NCBI GenBank assembly: GCA_013396525.1
Contig: VWYX01000011.1
Location: 504,840-568,839 of the forward strand
Direction: 5' to 3'
Length of the DNA stretch: 64,000 nucleotides
Source of the DNA: Chaetorhynchus papuensis
Lineage: Eukaryota > Chordata > Aves > Passeriformes > Rhipiduridae
This document shows, piece after piece, positions 13,831 through 25,800 of the stretch; the first letter of the stretch is position 1; each line of letters opens with the position of its first letter. Below the pieces are notes generated by a model. The model searched no databases and had not been told where the DNA came from. It saw nothing but the letters and a program-made list of their open reading frames with translations. Made by a program: the position numbers and the translations under genes.

Positions 13831-14047
13831 TTTTCCCCTTTCTAGACAAGTGGTTCTGGGCCAAGCACAGTCATACTGTGGCTTGTAAAAGACTGAGGTG
13901 TCTAATTACTGCACCCCTGCACTGTCACTTCCAGCTGGTGTCACCATGCTGGTGCCATGGCAGAGCACGTGGTGCTGTGGGAACACCTCTGTGGCAGCAA
14001 AGCAGGAGGGAAGTCTGCCTGAGCTCTGTCCAAGGTAAGAACAGCCT

Positions 14048-14053
14048 GAGAAA
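14048..14053. repeat. Target-site duplication, left copy
   Basis: The hexamer gagaaa sits immediately before the LTR terminus tgtcac and is repeated exactly at 14441-14446 after the opposite terminus. It marks a single integration event. A 6-bp duplication is characteristic of class II (ERVK/alpharetrovirus-like) integration. Confidence 0.8.
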
Positions 14054-14440
14054 TGTCACTGTTGCAATGAGGACGCATAGGAAAACCACACGGAGTCCAG
14101 GCTCAGGTAGAAATGGCTGCATGAGCCCCTTTAATGATTTTCCCCGAGGCTTTTATATGTTAGTTCGCAAAAAGTGAGTTAAATGGCATAAAGTAATTGG
14201 TTCTCTGGCCATCCACCCCTCAAGGGGCTTGGCCCAACTCTAAGACATCCATTCCAAAGTGTTTTTCTAGTTGAGGCCATAACAATGTCTGCACAACAAG
14301 CTGCAGGTGTGAGATAAAGGAACTTAGTTTGTAGAAACTCTAACACTGTTTTTCATAGTTTCTGTGAGAACAGCAGAACTCTCACGGAATGATGCAGAAA
14401 GCAGAATAATTTCTCTGCTAAAGGCTTTTCAGTGTCTACA
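14054..14440 (-). mobile_element. Solo LTR of a class II-like endogenous retrovirus (copy 1, 387 bp)
   Basis: The element runs from tgtcactgttgc (14054) to gtgtctaca (ending 14440), so both ends have the TG...CA form, and it is flanked by the perfect hexamer gagaaa. It is homologous end to end with the element at 32497-32866; in the best block (14173-14243 against 32613-32683) I count 4 differences in 71 bases. Orientation is inferred as minus, because on that strand a TATA-like atataaaag (14158 down to 14150) precedes an ATTAAA poly(A) signal (14135 down to 14130). No gag, pol or env remnant adjoins it, so it is a solo LTR left after LTR-LTR recombination. It carries no coding capacity. The exact avian family name cannot be given without a repeat library. 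Confidence 0.85.
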
Positions 14441-14446
14441 GAGAAA
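14441..14446. repeat. Target-site duplication, right copy
   Basis: The hexamer gagaaa directly follows the LTR terminus and matches 14048-14053 exactly, which fixes the element borders. Confidence 0.8.
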
Positions 14447-17400
14447 AGCTCTGTGCTGGTGTTTCTCTGTACTCCAGGATCCAAACTGGATTTACTGGGA
14501 GCTTTGCTCTGTGCGGTGGAACAAAAGGTGGAGGTGAGAACAGATCAGAGCTGGCTCCAGGCGTGGCTGCAAACCCTGGTCAGGCCAAGGTGTGCCTTGG
14601 CAAGGATGCTCTTACCACATCACAGCTGCTGCTGTGAGCAATTCACGTAGAAAATTCACACTGAAGCCACCAACACCAAGGATTTTCAGAAACATCATTT
14701 TGTCCACCGGGCAGAGCTATGAGCAGACCACTCAGTCCCACTGGTGCAGTGCAAGCACCTGAACCACATCATTTGAAGAAAATAACTTCAGAAATCCTGT
14801 TTCTACTCAAGCTGCTGCTGTGTGGCTGAGCAGTGGATATTTGTGTCTTCACGCTGGAGGAAGAACCATTTTTCTTCTCTTTATTGCTCTGGTCTCTAGA
14901 TCTCAAATTATCTGAAATTCTGTCTTAGTTAAGTTCATATTGCTCTGCCCTTCAGGTCATAGCAGATGCCAGGGCCAGAATATTCTCTAAAACACTGGCA
15001 GGTGTTTGTTTGAGTGGACTTTTATAGGTCTGAAGCCTCATTAGTTGTTTTCATGACCTGAATACTAATTTAGCAGTGTGCTTCTTAGGCTCTGGACCTG
15101 AATACTCAGAAAATCCCAATTAATTTCAATCTATAGGTACTAGCTATCCTTATTTAAAACAATACGAATTAGCTTAATAAACACCTTTTACACCAATAAA
15201 AATTCTGTGTAAGTATAGCAGATGATTAACAGAATCCCTGTAATAAAGTATTTTATGTCAAGATGTCCCACGTACAGCAAAAAATAAATTGTTGGGTCAA
15301 GTGGCAAGTGAAAGATATTCAGGATTGGTAACACCTCATTAAAAACCATTTCAACTGCCCTGAGGCAAGATGTTAATACACAGTAATTGTCTGCCCAGAG
15401 CGAATCTTTTTGCAGTTACATGAATAATGCAAAGTAACTAAATATGCTTGTTTATGTATTTAACAGATTCACTATAACTTCAAAGCTAAAGACTCATTTT
15501 TTTTAGTGTTTTGTGCTACAATCACAAGTTCACAAACAGCAGAAAGAAGGATAAAAACACTTTCTTCTACAACTGCAAACTTCACTTGCAGAAAACAAAG
15601 TATGAAAATAATTTAATTAGGGTGCCCGTGAATCCCGAGAAATTAGTACTGCTGCTACATCTGCGCTCATCTTGTTGCTCCAATAAAACTGTAAACAAAT
15701 AATGGGACACCAGTAATTGTAAATTAAACAGTGTAAGTGATGCCTATTGCTGCACAGAAAATTGCAGAATGTTTTCCAACTGCCTTTGTGAAATTGTGTC
15801 TGTGTTTTTAGCATTTTAGCAAAGAGTATCTGTAAGTAGTGGGATGAAAATTCTGGTAAATCTCAAGTACCCTCGCAAACAGAAGACAATCTCCATCTTC
15901 AATCTGCCTGTAGAAAAGGAATTTGAGATTTATCTGTCTCAAAATAGTATTTTGATCTTATGTTTCAGACTTTGAATGTCTGGAAAAAAGGAGTTTGCTT
16001 TTCTGCTGGATTACTCTTTTATGAACTACTACTCAAATTTTTGGAAGGCTGGAATTCTTAACACTAATCCCTAAAAGCAACGCTTCATAAGATATTTTAT
16101 GAAAGTAGATGTCTTAATATGCACAGTGTGTTTACAGCTTGGTCCAAGAAAATGGTATCTCTTATCTAAAATAATTTTTAAAAAACCTTTTTCTCTGCAA
16201 CTACTTGATCATTGGCACATAATTTGTGTATTCTAAAGTTGCTGTAAGATGTAAACAAGATTTAACCCGGTGTTCCAGAATATCAATGTCCCATATGAAG
16301 ATTTCATTCATTATTCATGCTTAGAAAGTAGCCAGTGTTACTGGTTTTGTGTGTCTGCTCTGCTGCAAACAGCTCAGAGATATCATCTGGTTTTCTACCT
16401 AGAATAAATGTTCTGTTGCAGTTGAGCAAGAACTTGTTGCCACTGGACTGAGTTTTTCCATTAGCAGGAGGCAGAGTGAGTGGCAGAAAACAGCTCATTC
16501 CCCACTCTTCAGAATCAGGTAAAATCTCCTGCTAATTTAAATATCATTTATGTAACTGTAAATTGTGTCAGTACTGATCCTTTTGTGCTGAGGAAAGAGG
16601 ATTTCCTTTGGTAACTCTGTAACCCAGTGACTTGTATGGGTCCTGTAAAAATCAACCTCCCAGGACAGGAATCTATGGCACGGTAGGAGTGGTACATGGG
16701 GAATTCAAATCCCTGTCGTGTTAGCAAACAAGCTGCTCTTTTAATTGGACATCTTGAGCCATATTTTTCACTGTCTATACTCTGAACTTATGATCTAATC
16801 AAATCAGGAGAGAAAAAAATAACAGGAGGAGGAACCATGAACTTAGAGCAATGAGACTGATCAGAACCCAGGGAAAACCAACTGGGTTTGCATAGGTTTT
16901 TCAAAATGTGGATCTCAATGCCAGGAATTGGTATCAGGTACGTTCTGTGCAGCTGAAGCCCCCTGAAGAAATGAGAAGGAGCTGTGCTCTCCCTCCCACT
17001 GATGAGTTTCAGCCTTGATTTCCAAGGTCTCTTTTTCAGACAAGCCAGGATAGTTCATGCCTACCCTACACTTGGCCTTCCCTGCTGAGAATACCAACAA
17101 GAATGTCTCATGTCCATGTGATATTTAATCTCCACTGCAAACCCCTGAGGGGCAGAGATCACATCTACTTGTCTGTAAAACCTAATGTGCACATATGGCA
17201 AAGAACAAATAGTAAAAAGGATCACAGACAATATGTGAGGCTAAGTTTTGTTTACCTTTCCAACACGAGAGTGGATTTATGCCACAATTACTTTCCAGAA
17301 TACTCAAGCCCCATACAGCCTGTGCAGCTCTAACTGGGGTGAGGTGACATCGTTCAGTGCAGGGACACGAAGTGTTTTCATCAGCTTTTCTCAGGCAAAA

Positions 17401-20400
17401 GTGTCCTGTTAACAGTGTTTGAGGTTGAAAGGCTACTTAGGGAGACTGAATCCTTTGTTTTGTCCTAACGTGTATCTGATGTGGCAGCTGCTCCCCGATT
17501 TAAGAAGATCCCCAATAATGGCAACAGAATTTAACGCAAGGAACGACAGAAATTTTCAGGTTTTCAACACTTTTTTCCTATTTCTTTCCCCAGTCAAAAA
17601 GGCGCCTGCAGTAGCTGCAGAGTGTCAGCAGTGCCCTGCTGAGGACTGTTAATGTGGGAGCAGGGATGTGGGGAGGGTGATGTTCCTCATCCCTGACCAC
17701 GGCCCTCACAAACAGCTCCAGCACAACAGAGCCGCTCATCGCCCGCAGGCCATCGCGGGGTGCCTTTGACTGCCCTGCTTCCAGCTGGAGGCTGGGCCAG
17801 AAAAAGCCCCTGTTACATCTTTAAAGTAATTTAAACCAGCAGCCTGCTTTGGCCAGGATGACAATAAGAGGAAATAATGCAGGTGAAGAGCTAAAAACTG
17901 CCTTCCAAACGCAAAGCCCTCTGCTGAAATCATAAAGTGAGCACATGATCGCTGGGTTGGAGCAGGGAGCCAGCTTTCTGCCAGAGCTGGCAGGGGAGTA
18001 GAACATTATTTGGATTCAAAAACCATGTTAGAGAAGGACAACAACATTGTCTTTATGACTCATTTTCGTCAGACTGGATTCAAAACTTATACCAACAAAT
18101 TTGACATTTCATACTGCTCTGCAGAAAGCAAGTAAAATGAGTCCATGTTTTAAAACAGCAGGGAAGCTTCCAGTGCTACAATTAACTGGTAACATATGCC
18201 ACTGCTGCCAAGAGGATTTTTAATCTCTTTAAACATTAATGTAGCATTTTTGCTTCTGTCGCAATAAGGCAGCCATCTGTGTTTGAACCTGCTGGGAAAC
18301 CAGGGATATGTTTACAGAGAGAGAAATAGAGAGAGGCAGAGAGGGAGGTAGACATCCATGTTTCTAGACCCAGCATCAAAAATAACAATTCAAACCTTTT
18401 AAATAGTATTATTAAGGTGTCATATAGCGGTAGGAAGATGGTTAAAATGCTCAGACTGCTCAATTTAAAACTGTATGAAAAACTAACCCTCAACCCAGAA
18501 CATATTCTCCTTATTTAATATACTTGTTTTGCTGCATGACTGTGAGCAGTTAATAAAGGATTTCATTACAGACTTATTTCCAGGAAAATCCCGGGTCTAT
18601 GACATTGAAACAAACCTTTTATATGATATTGAGCAACAGTAAAAAGCTGAGAGTTCTGTAAATCCTTTCAGCATGAGCCTCCAATTCTGCATTTCTCATA
18701 GCACTGTAGTCTAGTATTTATGAGGTTTTAATTTAATTATTTTTTATTAGGAACTAATGTCCTCTGAGAACCAGATACAAAAATGCAGGCTCACAGCTAC
18801 CCTCTACAGACATATAAAAGGTGATGGATCTTGGAAAAATATCAGCCCTGCTTTTTTTCCAGTTTCTGTCTGCATTCCTTGGGATGACAGCCTCTAATAT
18901 GGGGACAAGTCTGGGGAAAGAAAAAGTGAGAGGGATTTGGGACAATGAGCTCACGCTGCACTCAAAACCAGGTCTTGGCAAACCATGGTTGTCCATCTCT
19001 CTTGGTTTTGAGGATGATCCCAAAGCAGCTCCCGGGTGCTGGTGATGTCATGATGATATTTTTTTGCCTTTTCTTTATACCCCTTTTATACCTTTTTACA
19101 ATTTCTGCATTCTTGGTGCTTTTTGCCCACATTCCTGGACTTGTTTGTTAAGCTGGGAGACTGAACATTTCAGAAGCTTCGTAGTGAGGGATCAGTGTGC
19201 CCAGAGCCCAAGGTCCTCTCCAGAACACATTTTGTAAACTGAGATAGAACCATCCAGGGGAAGGTTCCTTGGGGAGGGGGGGCTCATTTGAGCCTCTCAT
19301 TGGGGAATTTTGGATAGATGTGCTAATTAGTAACACCTCTAATGTTAGTCCAGATCTATTGTGGGTGTGCACTGCAGGGTGCATGGAGGTGCATTCGACC
19401 TGGACCTAAGGTGCACCTAAGGATCCTTAAAACAAATCCCAAGGTAAAATCCCTTTTTTCCTTCTAACCTTGTTTGACTCTTGATTTTAAGACCAGGAAA
19501 AGGCATCACTGGCTCTGGAGCCAACGTACCCCAACACCACAAGCAGATCCCAGCAGGGCCAGCAAGGTGTGGGACAGACAGTCACAAAAATAACCAGGTA
19601 CAGTGGCCTGGAAAACATCCCCAGCTGAGGAGGGATCCCTGGGAAAACGCCAGCCCTGACGCAGACCACTGCAGCCTTTATGAATTCACATGGTTAATAT
19701 TTTTAATTTGGTGGGCAAAATTGTTAAGTGCTGACATCCAGCATCCTTTGATGAAGCTGCAGGTGCTCAGCACATTTTAAAACGTAGCCACACGTTTTTG
19801 GGCCCATTTGTTTTTCCTGGCTGCAGCAATTCAGGTGGGAGGTTTTAAAGAACTTAAGTAGGCTTTTTGCTGCTGGGTTATTGCTGGTTGCTGTGGATGT
19901 AGTGACTAATGGATGGAAAGGGGATACAGGAGTGGTCTATTGTGTTATTAAGGATTGTCAAGCAGGAGATAAAGCCCCTTTTAAATGGATATGTGCATAG
20001 GTTAAAATACATCACATGGATCTAGACATTGCTGTATAAACCCTGGAGTGATAGCTTTGGTTACAGCTCCTAATTTAGTTTAAATGTAAAATGGCCATAA
20101 ATAACAGTTACTTCTCACACAGACAATTAAGTACCCAATATTTATAAAATAGCATGTATCACACAGAACTCTAAAGTCTGAGAAAAATCTCGTGCTGTTT
20201 TTCGGATTTATTACATCCTATATATTTCCTATTACATCCCATATATTACCTAATGAAAGAAAACCCATATGAAAAGAATAATTTCCTTTCTCATAGTACT
20301 TGTTTCAATTTTATCTCTTTTTGTTAAAATGAGCCCTTCCTTTGCTTTCCTGAACTTGGACCTGGCATGCACTGCCTTGTATCTTTTTTGTCTTTATGAT

Positions 20401-22159
20401 GTGTTGAACTCACCCATTAAAAAATAAGTGTAATTCTGTGACAAACCACTTCACCTGCCAACAGTCAGGCTTTGACTATAATTGTGAACTGTTTGATTTT
20501 GAGTCACTGAATATGCACTGAAGTATTTAGGTTGCCTGCACTTTTTGCCATTATACTTTAAAAAATATTTAATCACAAACCAATTGTCTTCAAAAAAAAG
20601 ACTAAGGTAATCTTGTCAGACACAAATAATAGCAGCAAGTCTAGTGAGAGAAACTGAAAAGAAGGACAGCAAAATTCCTGACAATGACAGTATTTACGAG
20701 CCACCTGCACAGAAAGAGTAGGATTTGTCTACAATATTCAGCATTGCATTTTTTAAACTGTTTTTTCTATCTAATTCTTAATACTCGTGGTTCCAGACAG
20801 ATTTTGGCCTTGGAATGACAAACTGTGATTGCCCTGGGGTTTGCTTTGTGCAAAATATTTGAGATAAAAATTCTGCATAAGAATAAAAAATTTTTTTATC
20901 ATTTTTGTTTCATAAACTCTTGCAGAATTCTCACTTTGCTCAATCTCTCTCTACTGAAATTCCCTGTATTACAGCTCCGTGCCAAAGAAAGGACGCTGAA
21001 CTTGCTCTTGCTTGTCCATATATTCACTTATAAACAAGAAGAGTATGATTGAGATATTCGTATGACCAAAGCTAAATATTTGTATATCTTTTCCCACATA
21101 GAAACTGAAAGGCACTTCAGCTAACTTAAAAAAAATTGCCTTTGCTAGGTGTTTAATTCAGTGAGCACCTATGGGTGATAGGTAATAGCAAAAGGATATT
21201 AAAGCTTTGTGATGGATAAATTAAGGACCAAAAAATTAACTTAGAGAAAAATATTGATAATAAACAGCCCAGCGTGAAATCTGCTGATAAAATAGTTACT
21301 GGAACCTCATTCTCTTCAAGAGTGTTCAAGGAAATACCAATATTCACTCAACAGCAAAAAACCCAACAGAGAAATAATATTCTGTAATCAGCAGAGGCAG
21401 CCCAGAGAGGCTGTTAATTTAGCAGAGAAATCAATCAGCTTGGCCAGGAAAAATTTGTTCCTGTTCAGCCCAGTCGCCTTTTCCACCTTGTACCCGGAAA
21501 TGATTTCCATGAGGACACAACTGAAGTTGGTTTTTCCAGGCCCAGAATTCTACACCCTCTCCTTGCCTCCAAGAAGGAATCCCACCTGTGAGTCTCACAG
21601 CCAGATTCAAACACTGAAACAATTTCTGGTGGCAGGAAGAGAAGATCTCTGCCAGGTGCCAAATATAAAGCAACACAATGGTTGGCAGTGGAGTAAACCC
21701 GCTTAAATTATTTTTTTTCTTTTTGGCTTTTTCAGCTTCAAGTAAATGGACCTCCCTTGGATTGGAAATGGCAACTGAAACATTAAATAAAACAGCACGC
21801 CAATTTTTTAAAGGCATAAAAATAAATTCAAACTTGAAAATTTGGATTCAACAAGTTCATCATGCTTGTAAGTAACAGAGTGAATGTACTGAAATGATAC
21901 AAGATATGGTTCCTAGTTCTAATTTATGGTCAATGCTGTTTTCAACAACAAGAGTTTTTTGGCTCAAATATGAATTTCTGCTCTTCTGAATAGAAGCTGA
22001 TTAGTGCCACCTCACAGAAAAGAACATAAAATATTGTCTCATGAAGGGCACTTATCAACTGCTACAAATACCACGTTCAAAATCATGTCATGACCAAAAT
22101 CAAAGTCCATTTCTTCTGTAGTCAGTTCCCTACCACTGTGGGAGCTCTCCTTACACACT
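14447..22159. other. Non-coding unique sequence
   Basis: No gene is recognised in this long block. Frames of up to about 128 codons (minus strand 21431-21817) overlap others on both strands and have no family signature. Low-complexity spots are a GA-rich run near 18317-18350 and an A/T-rich stretch near 18730-18750. A 21-bp duplication lies at 20209-20250. Nothing resembling an RNA gene, promoter or further interspersed repeat was seen. Confidence 0.55.
20209..20250. repeat. Two-unit 21-bp tandem duplication
   Basis: Two adjacent 21-mers starting tattacatcc (20209-20229 and 20230-20250) differ at only two positions. It is a minor local duplication in A/T-rich sequence. Confidence 0.8.
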
Positions 22160-22800
22160 AATCAAAGTGATTTCCCCCCCCCTCTCTGGATCAATTTCCC
22201 TCCACAATAAAAATCAATCCTCAGTCACTTTGTCTTCCCCAGTCAAAGTCAATTCCCCTCACGCTGACATACATATTCAGAGGGCTCCCCCTGTAACAGC
22301 CCCACTCAGTGCCTGCACCAGCAGCAGCAGCCCAGCCCACGAGCCAGTCTGTATGAATTGATTGGGTTTGCCCACAGGCAAACAAAATTAATCCCCACTC
22401 ACACTGCAGGATCAATCTCTGCATCCCAGCTTAACTCTGTTTCCCCTCACTGAGCATCCTGGTCCTCCCTTCATGACACAGGAATGGGTTTCTGCCTTGC
22501 CTTTTGCCCTTCAGGAGCTCAGATCTCCTTCTATCACATCCCTTCCAAGGTTTTATTCCAGCTTTTCCCTTTCTTATTCCTTGTTCCAAACTGGTAGCAA
22601 TCCCAGAACACACATTCCATTCTTCTTTCCCTTTATTCCACACCTCTGTCTGGGGTCTCTTACACACAATTCCTTCCCAGTGCAGTAGTGGTCCAATAAG
22701 TTTAGTTAAATATAAATTGAAATACTTCATTGGATCGAGGAATTAATTCTACCAATACCTTTTATTTTCTTTTATTTTTTCTTTTTTCTTTGCTCAAGGT
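22160..22800. other. Pyrimidine-rich stretch with degenerate recurring motif
   Basis: Variants of (a)atcaattccccctcac recur at irregular spacing between about 22164 and 22450 (gatttcccccc, gatcaatttccctccac, aaatcaatcctcagtcac, agtcaattcccctcac, attaatccccactcac). The following 350 bases are strongly C/T-rich on the plus strand. It may be a decayed minisatellite or simply polypyrimidine sequence. The reading frames here follow from the skewed composition and show no family signature. Confidence 0.4.
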
Positions 22801-25800
22801 GCTATTCTTCTCTCACATCCTGATCTTTTCAGATTTCAATACACAGCTCTCAGAAACATATCCCAGTTAAATTGTCACAATTCCATTGACTATCTTCTCT
22901 GAACATCTCAGACCCAATCCTCCCCTCTAACCAAGATTTGTGGGATGTCATTTTTCTAAAATGTTTTACAGATGGACTCTGAAGAAAACCCACCCACTCA
23001 TCATATGTCCCTCATGGGGTTTTTATACCTTTTGGTAGATTTTCTTCCAGACTTGTCTGATTATATTTTGAGAATTATTGTTTTACAGCTCAGGAAAAAG
23101 GGAAAATGAAAACATAAGCAAATATTCTAAATAATATCCTACCAGAGTTTTTTATCACTCAGCTTTCTGAGTAAGACTCCAAAAGAGGAAGTGAGGAAGA
23201 CTCAAAGTGGAGGAAGATAGATAGGATAGGAAAGTGAATGCAGAAAACAAAGGGGATCAATATTCAGGTTTTGGTGTAAAAATATTAAATGTTATTTTCA
23301 GAATAGCTAAAATGAATTTCATGGTCTGACAATGTTCCCCTTGAATTTATTTCAATGCATGAAAACATTACACCTGCAGCTGCAGTGCTGGCCTGTGTTG
23401 GGTTGCTAACGTAATTTCCTTCAAACTTTTAGGCAAAATTATAATTCTGTGATTGGTATCATCATGCTTTAGCCTCAATCGCTTCCACAACATCAGCTTC
23501 CTTGATACATGACTTCAGAAGACTTTGCTTTTCCTAGCAGAATAAACAGAGAGCATCATTTTCCCCCCAAAATAAAACTGACGCTATTTTAGGGAAAAGC
23601 AGTTTTATTCATCCACGATTGCCTTTACCTTCTGCCTCTACCAGCGTTTAAAACTCCCAACACTATTTGTGTGTGCTGGTTGGAATTAATTTCTGTGCAA
23701 GAAAAAATGGGGGAAAATTGTTGTAAGTGCAAAGGAGGAAACAAACGTGGGATTTTGCTGGCGTGGAGCGAGTGATGGCTGAGAGCTTTCCTGGAAACCC
23801 AGCCTGGGAGGGCTCCAGTCCCATCCTCCCTGTAACTGCATGAGTACCTATTGTTTTAGCACCAGGTGCACATGTTTGTCTACAAATTATTTTCCTCCCG
23901 AAGGCCAAAGAACAAAAGCCAAAAAAACCCCCTAAATTGGAAAATAACCTCATCCAAGCTCATAGGCAGGAAATCCAACACTCTGGGCTTTATCATTCCA
24001 AAGCCCATGGAGACAACACAAGGGACAGCTCCATGTGCTTTATAGAGAGAAAAAGAATAATTTTTCCTCAAGAAAACTCATACAGCCTCACTGAGGGACT
24101 GGGGGGAGAAATGTTCAAGTCTAACGATGTCTTTGGTTTCAGTAAGTTTTATCTAATTTAGCAATAAGATAAAAATCTGAATTTTCTTTTATCACTCATT
24201 TTATTATAGGTCTTGCTGTACTGCCAGAACAATGAAAATCTTCTGTTGAATGACTGAAATTGTGCTCAAAAGGGAAAGTTGCTTACTTTGGTTTTGCCTT
24301 TTCTTTTGTGTTCTCCAGAGACCTGGTTGAGAGAGTGCACAGCTGGAGAGTTTTGCTCATGTGGAAAAGGAAAAAAAAAAGATGAATGGAATCTAAACCA
24401 ATTAAAAATACTTGAAATTTTATAGAATCTTTAATGATTCTCTCAATCCTGCAGGTCAGAGTAAATAGATCCTTGCAACTCCTCCTGATCACATTCTGAT
24501 GACAAGCAACACATAACACGATCTGAAGCAATTTTGGGAAACATCACACAGAAAATCCACAGCAGGTCTTTGTTCCCAGTGTTTAATTCCAGAAGCTATG
24601 GATAGGTCCACTCAGACATTGCCAGTTTTCTGCAAATCTGCTCTTCCAATTTTGAATTATTTTAAGGAACACAGAATATTCAGATAGATTTCTGACAACT
24701 CACAGTGAGTCACCTAATGACAGAAATTAATCCTCTTCTGTTATGACAGCCCAAACAGCAGCACCACTGCTTTAAAGGAGTGGGTATTTGCCATGATATT
24801 CCCAAGTAAAATGTCAATTCAAGCTTTCATTTTTAGAGTTCTTCAAAGATCTGACACCGTTACTCCTGCAACAAACAGCTACGAAGAGACTGAATCTGCT
24901 GCACCACGAGAGTTTTGGAAAGGAGGGACTTATCCTGAGGAGTCAGAACAGTTTTGAATCTACCAAGCAAAGTCACTCCTCTGTAGGGAAGTGTTTAATT
25001 TAGAAAGGCCAGTTCAGTCCTATGGGAACTCCTATGGGAATATATAAGGCAAAAAGCCCTTTTTGCTCAGCATCACACAGATAAGAGCACAACGGGAGAG
25101 CAACGTGCTGCAGCTGCCAGTGGTGATTTCCACAAGCACGGTTCACTGATTTCTGTGGCAAATATTTCCTAGGAGCCCTCTCTTCTGCTGGGGAGCTGAG
25201 GGATGGGGTTGGTGTTCAGGGCCACAGGAACTGAGAAGGTGCATTTCAGCTGCCACTGAGATTTGGTGCTTGGCTCAGTAACGACACAAATTTAGGAGGA
25301 GACATTTAGAGAGTCATTAAAAGTTGGCCATGGGGACAACATTCACCTCTGAGGCAGGGACAGAGAGGGAATCGGGTGGAATAGAGGGAAGGAGACCTGG
25401 GAGCTGAAAGGTGAATTTGCTGCTCAGAGAAAACACAAGGAAGGAAAGGGAAAAGGGAGTTTCTTGAGGACACCTTTAGAGGTGGAATGTTTTCACTTAC
25501 TTTTTACCCATCCTGGTTCAGCCTGTCACCAGCTGCTCACCATACAGAACATCTGAGCTCCTTCTCTTCCCACGCTGAAGATTTCTGTGAGCAAGTCCCA
25601 TTCCAGTCTCCAAAAAGCAGTCCTAGGAGGGGCTGTGGGTAAAAGAGGTGGAAATTTACTCTGCCTGTACTTTGAACCATCCCTTTGTAAAGAGGTGAAT
25701 GAGACATAAAAAATGTCAGAGCAAAAAGGCCAGTGCTCAGGTGGTCTCTTCTTCTAGAGGTTCACACTGTGTTAAATAAGTGAATTTTAGCCAGCAATAA

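Noticed and set aside
13821..14177. 118-codon plus-strand frame near the first LTR
   Set aside because: Its 3' third lies inside the antisense solo LTR and the rest has no homology I recognise; a chance frame.
16700..16725. tRNA-like phrase ttcaaatccctgtcg
   Set aside because: No matching A-box or cloverleaf stems around it.
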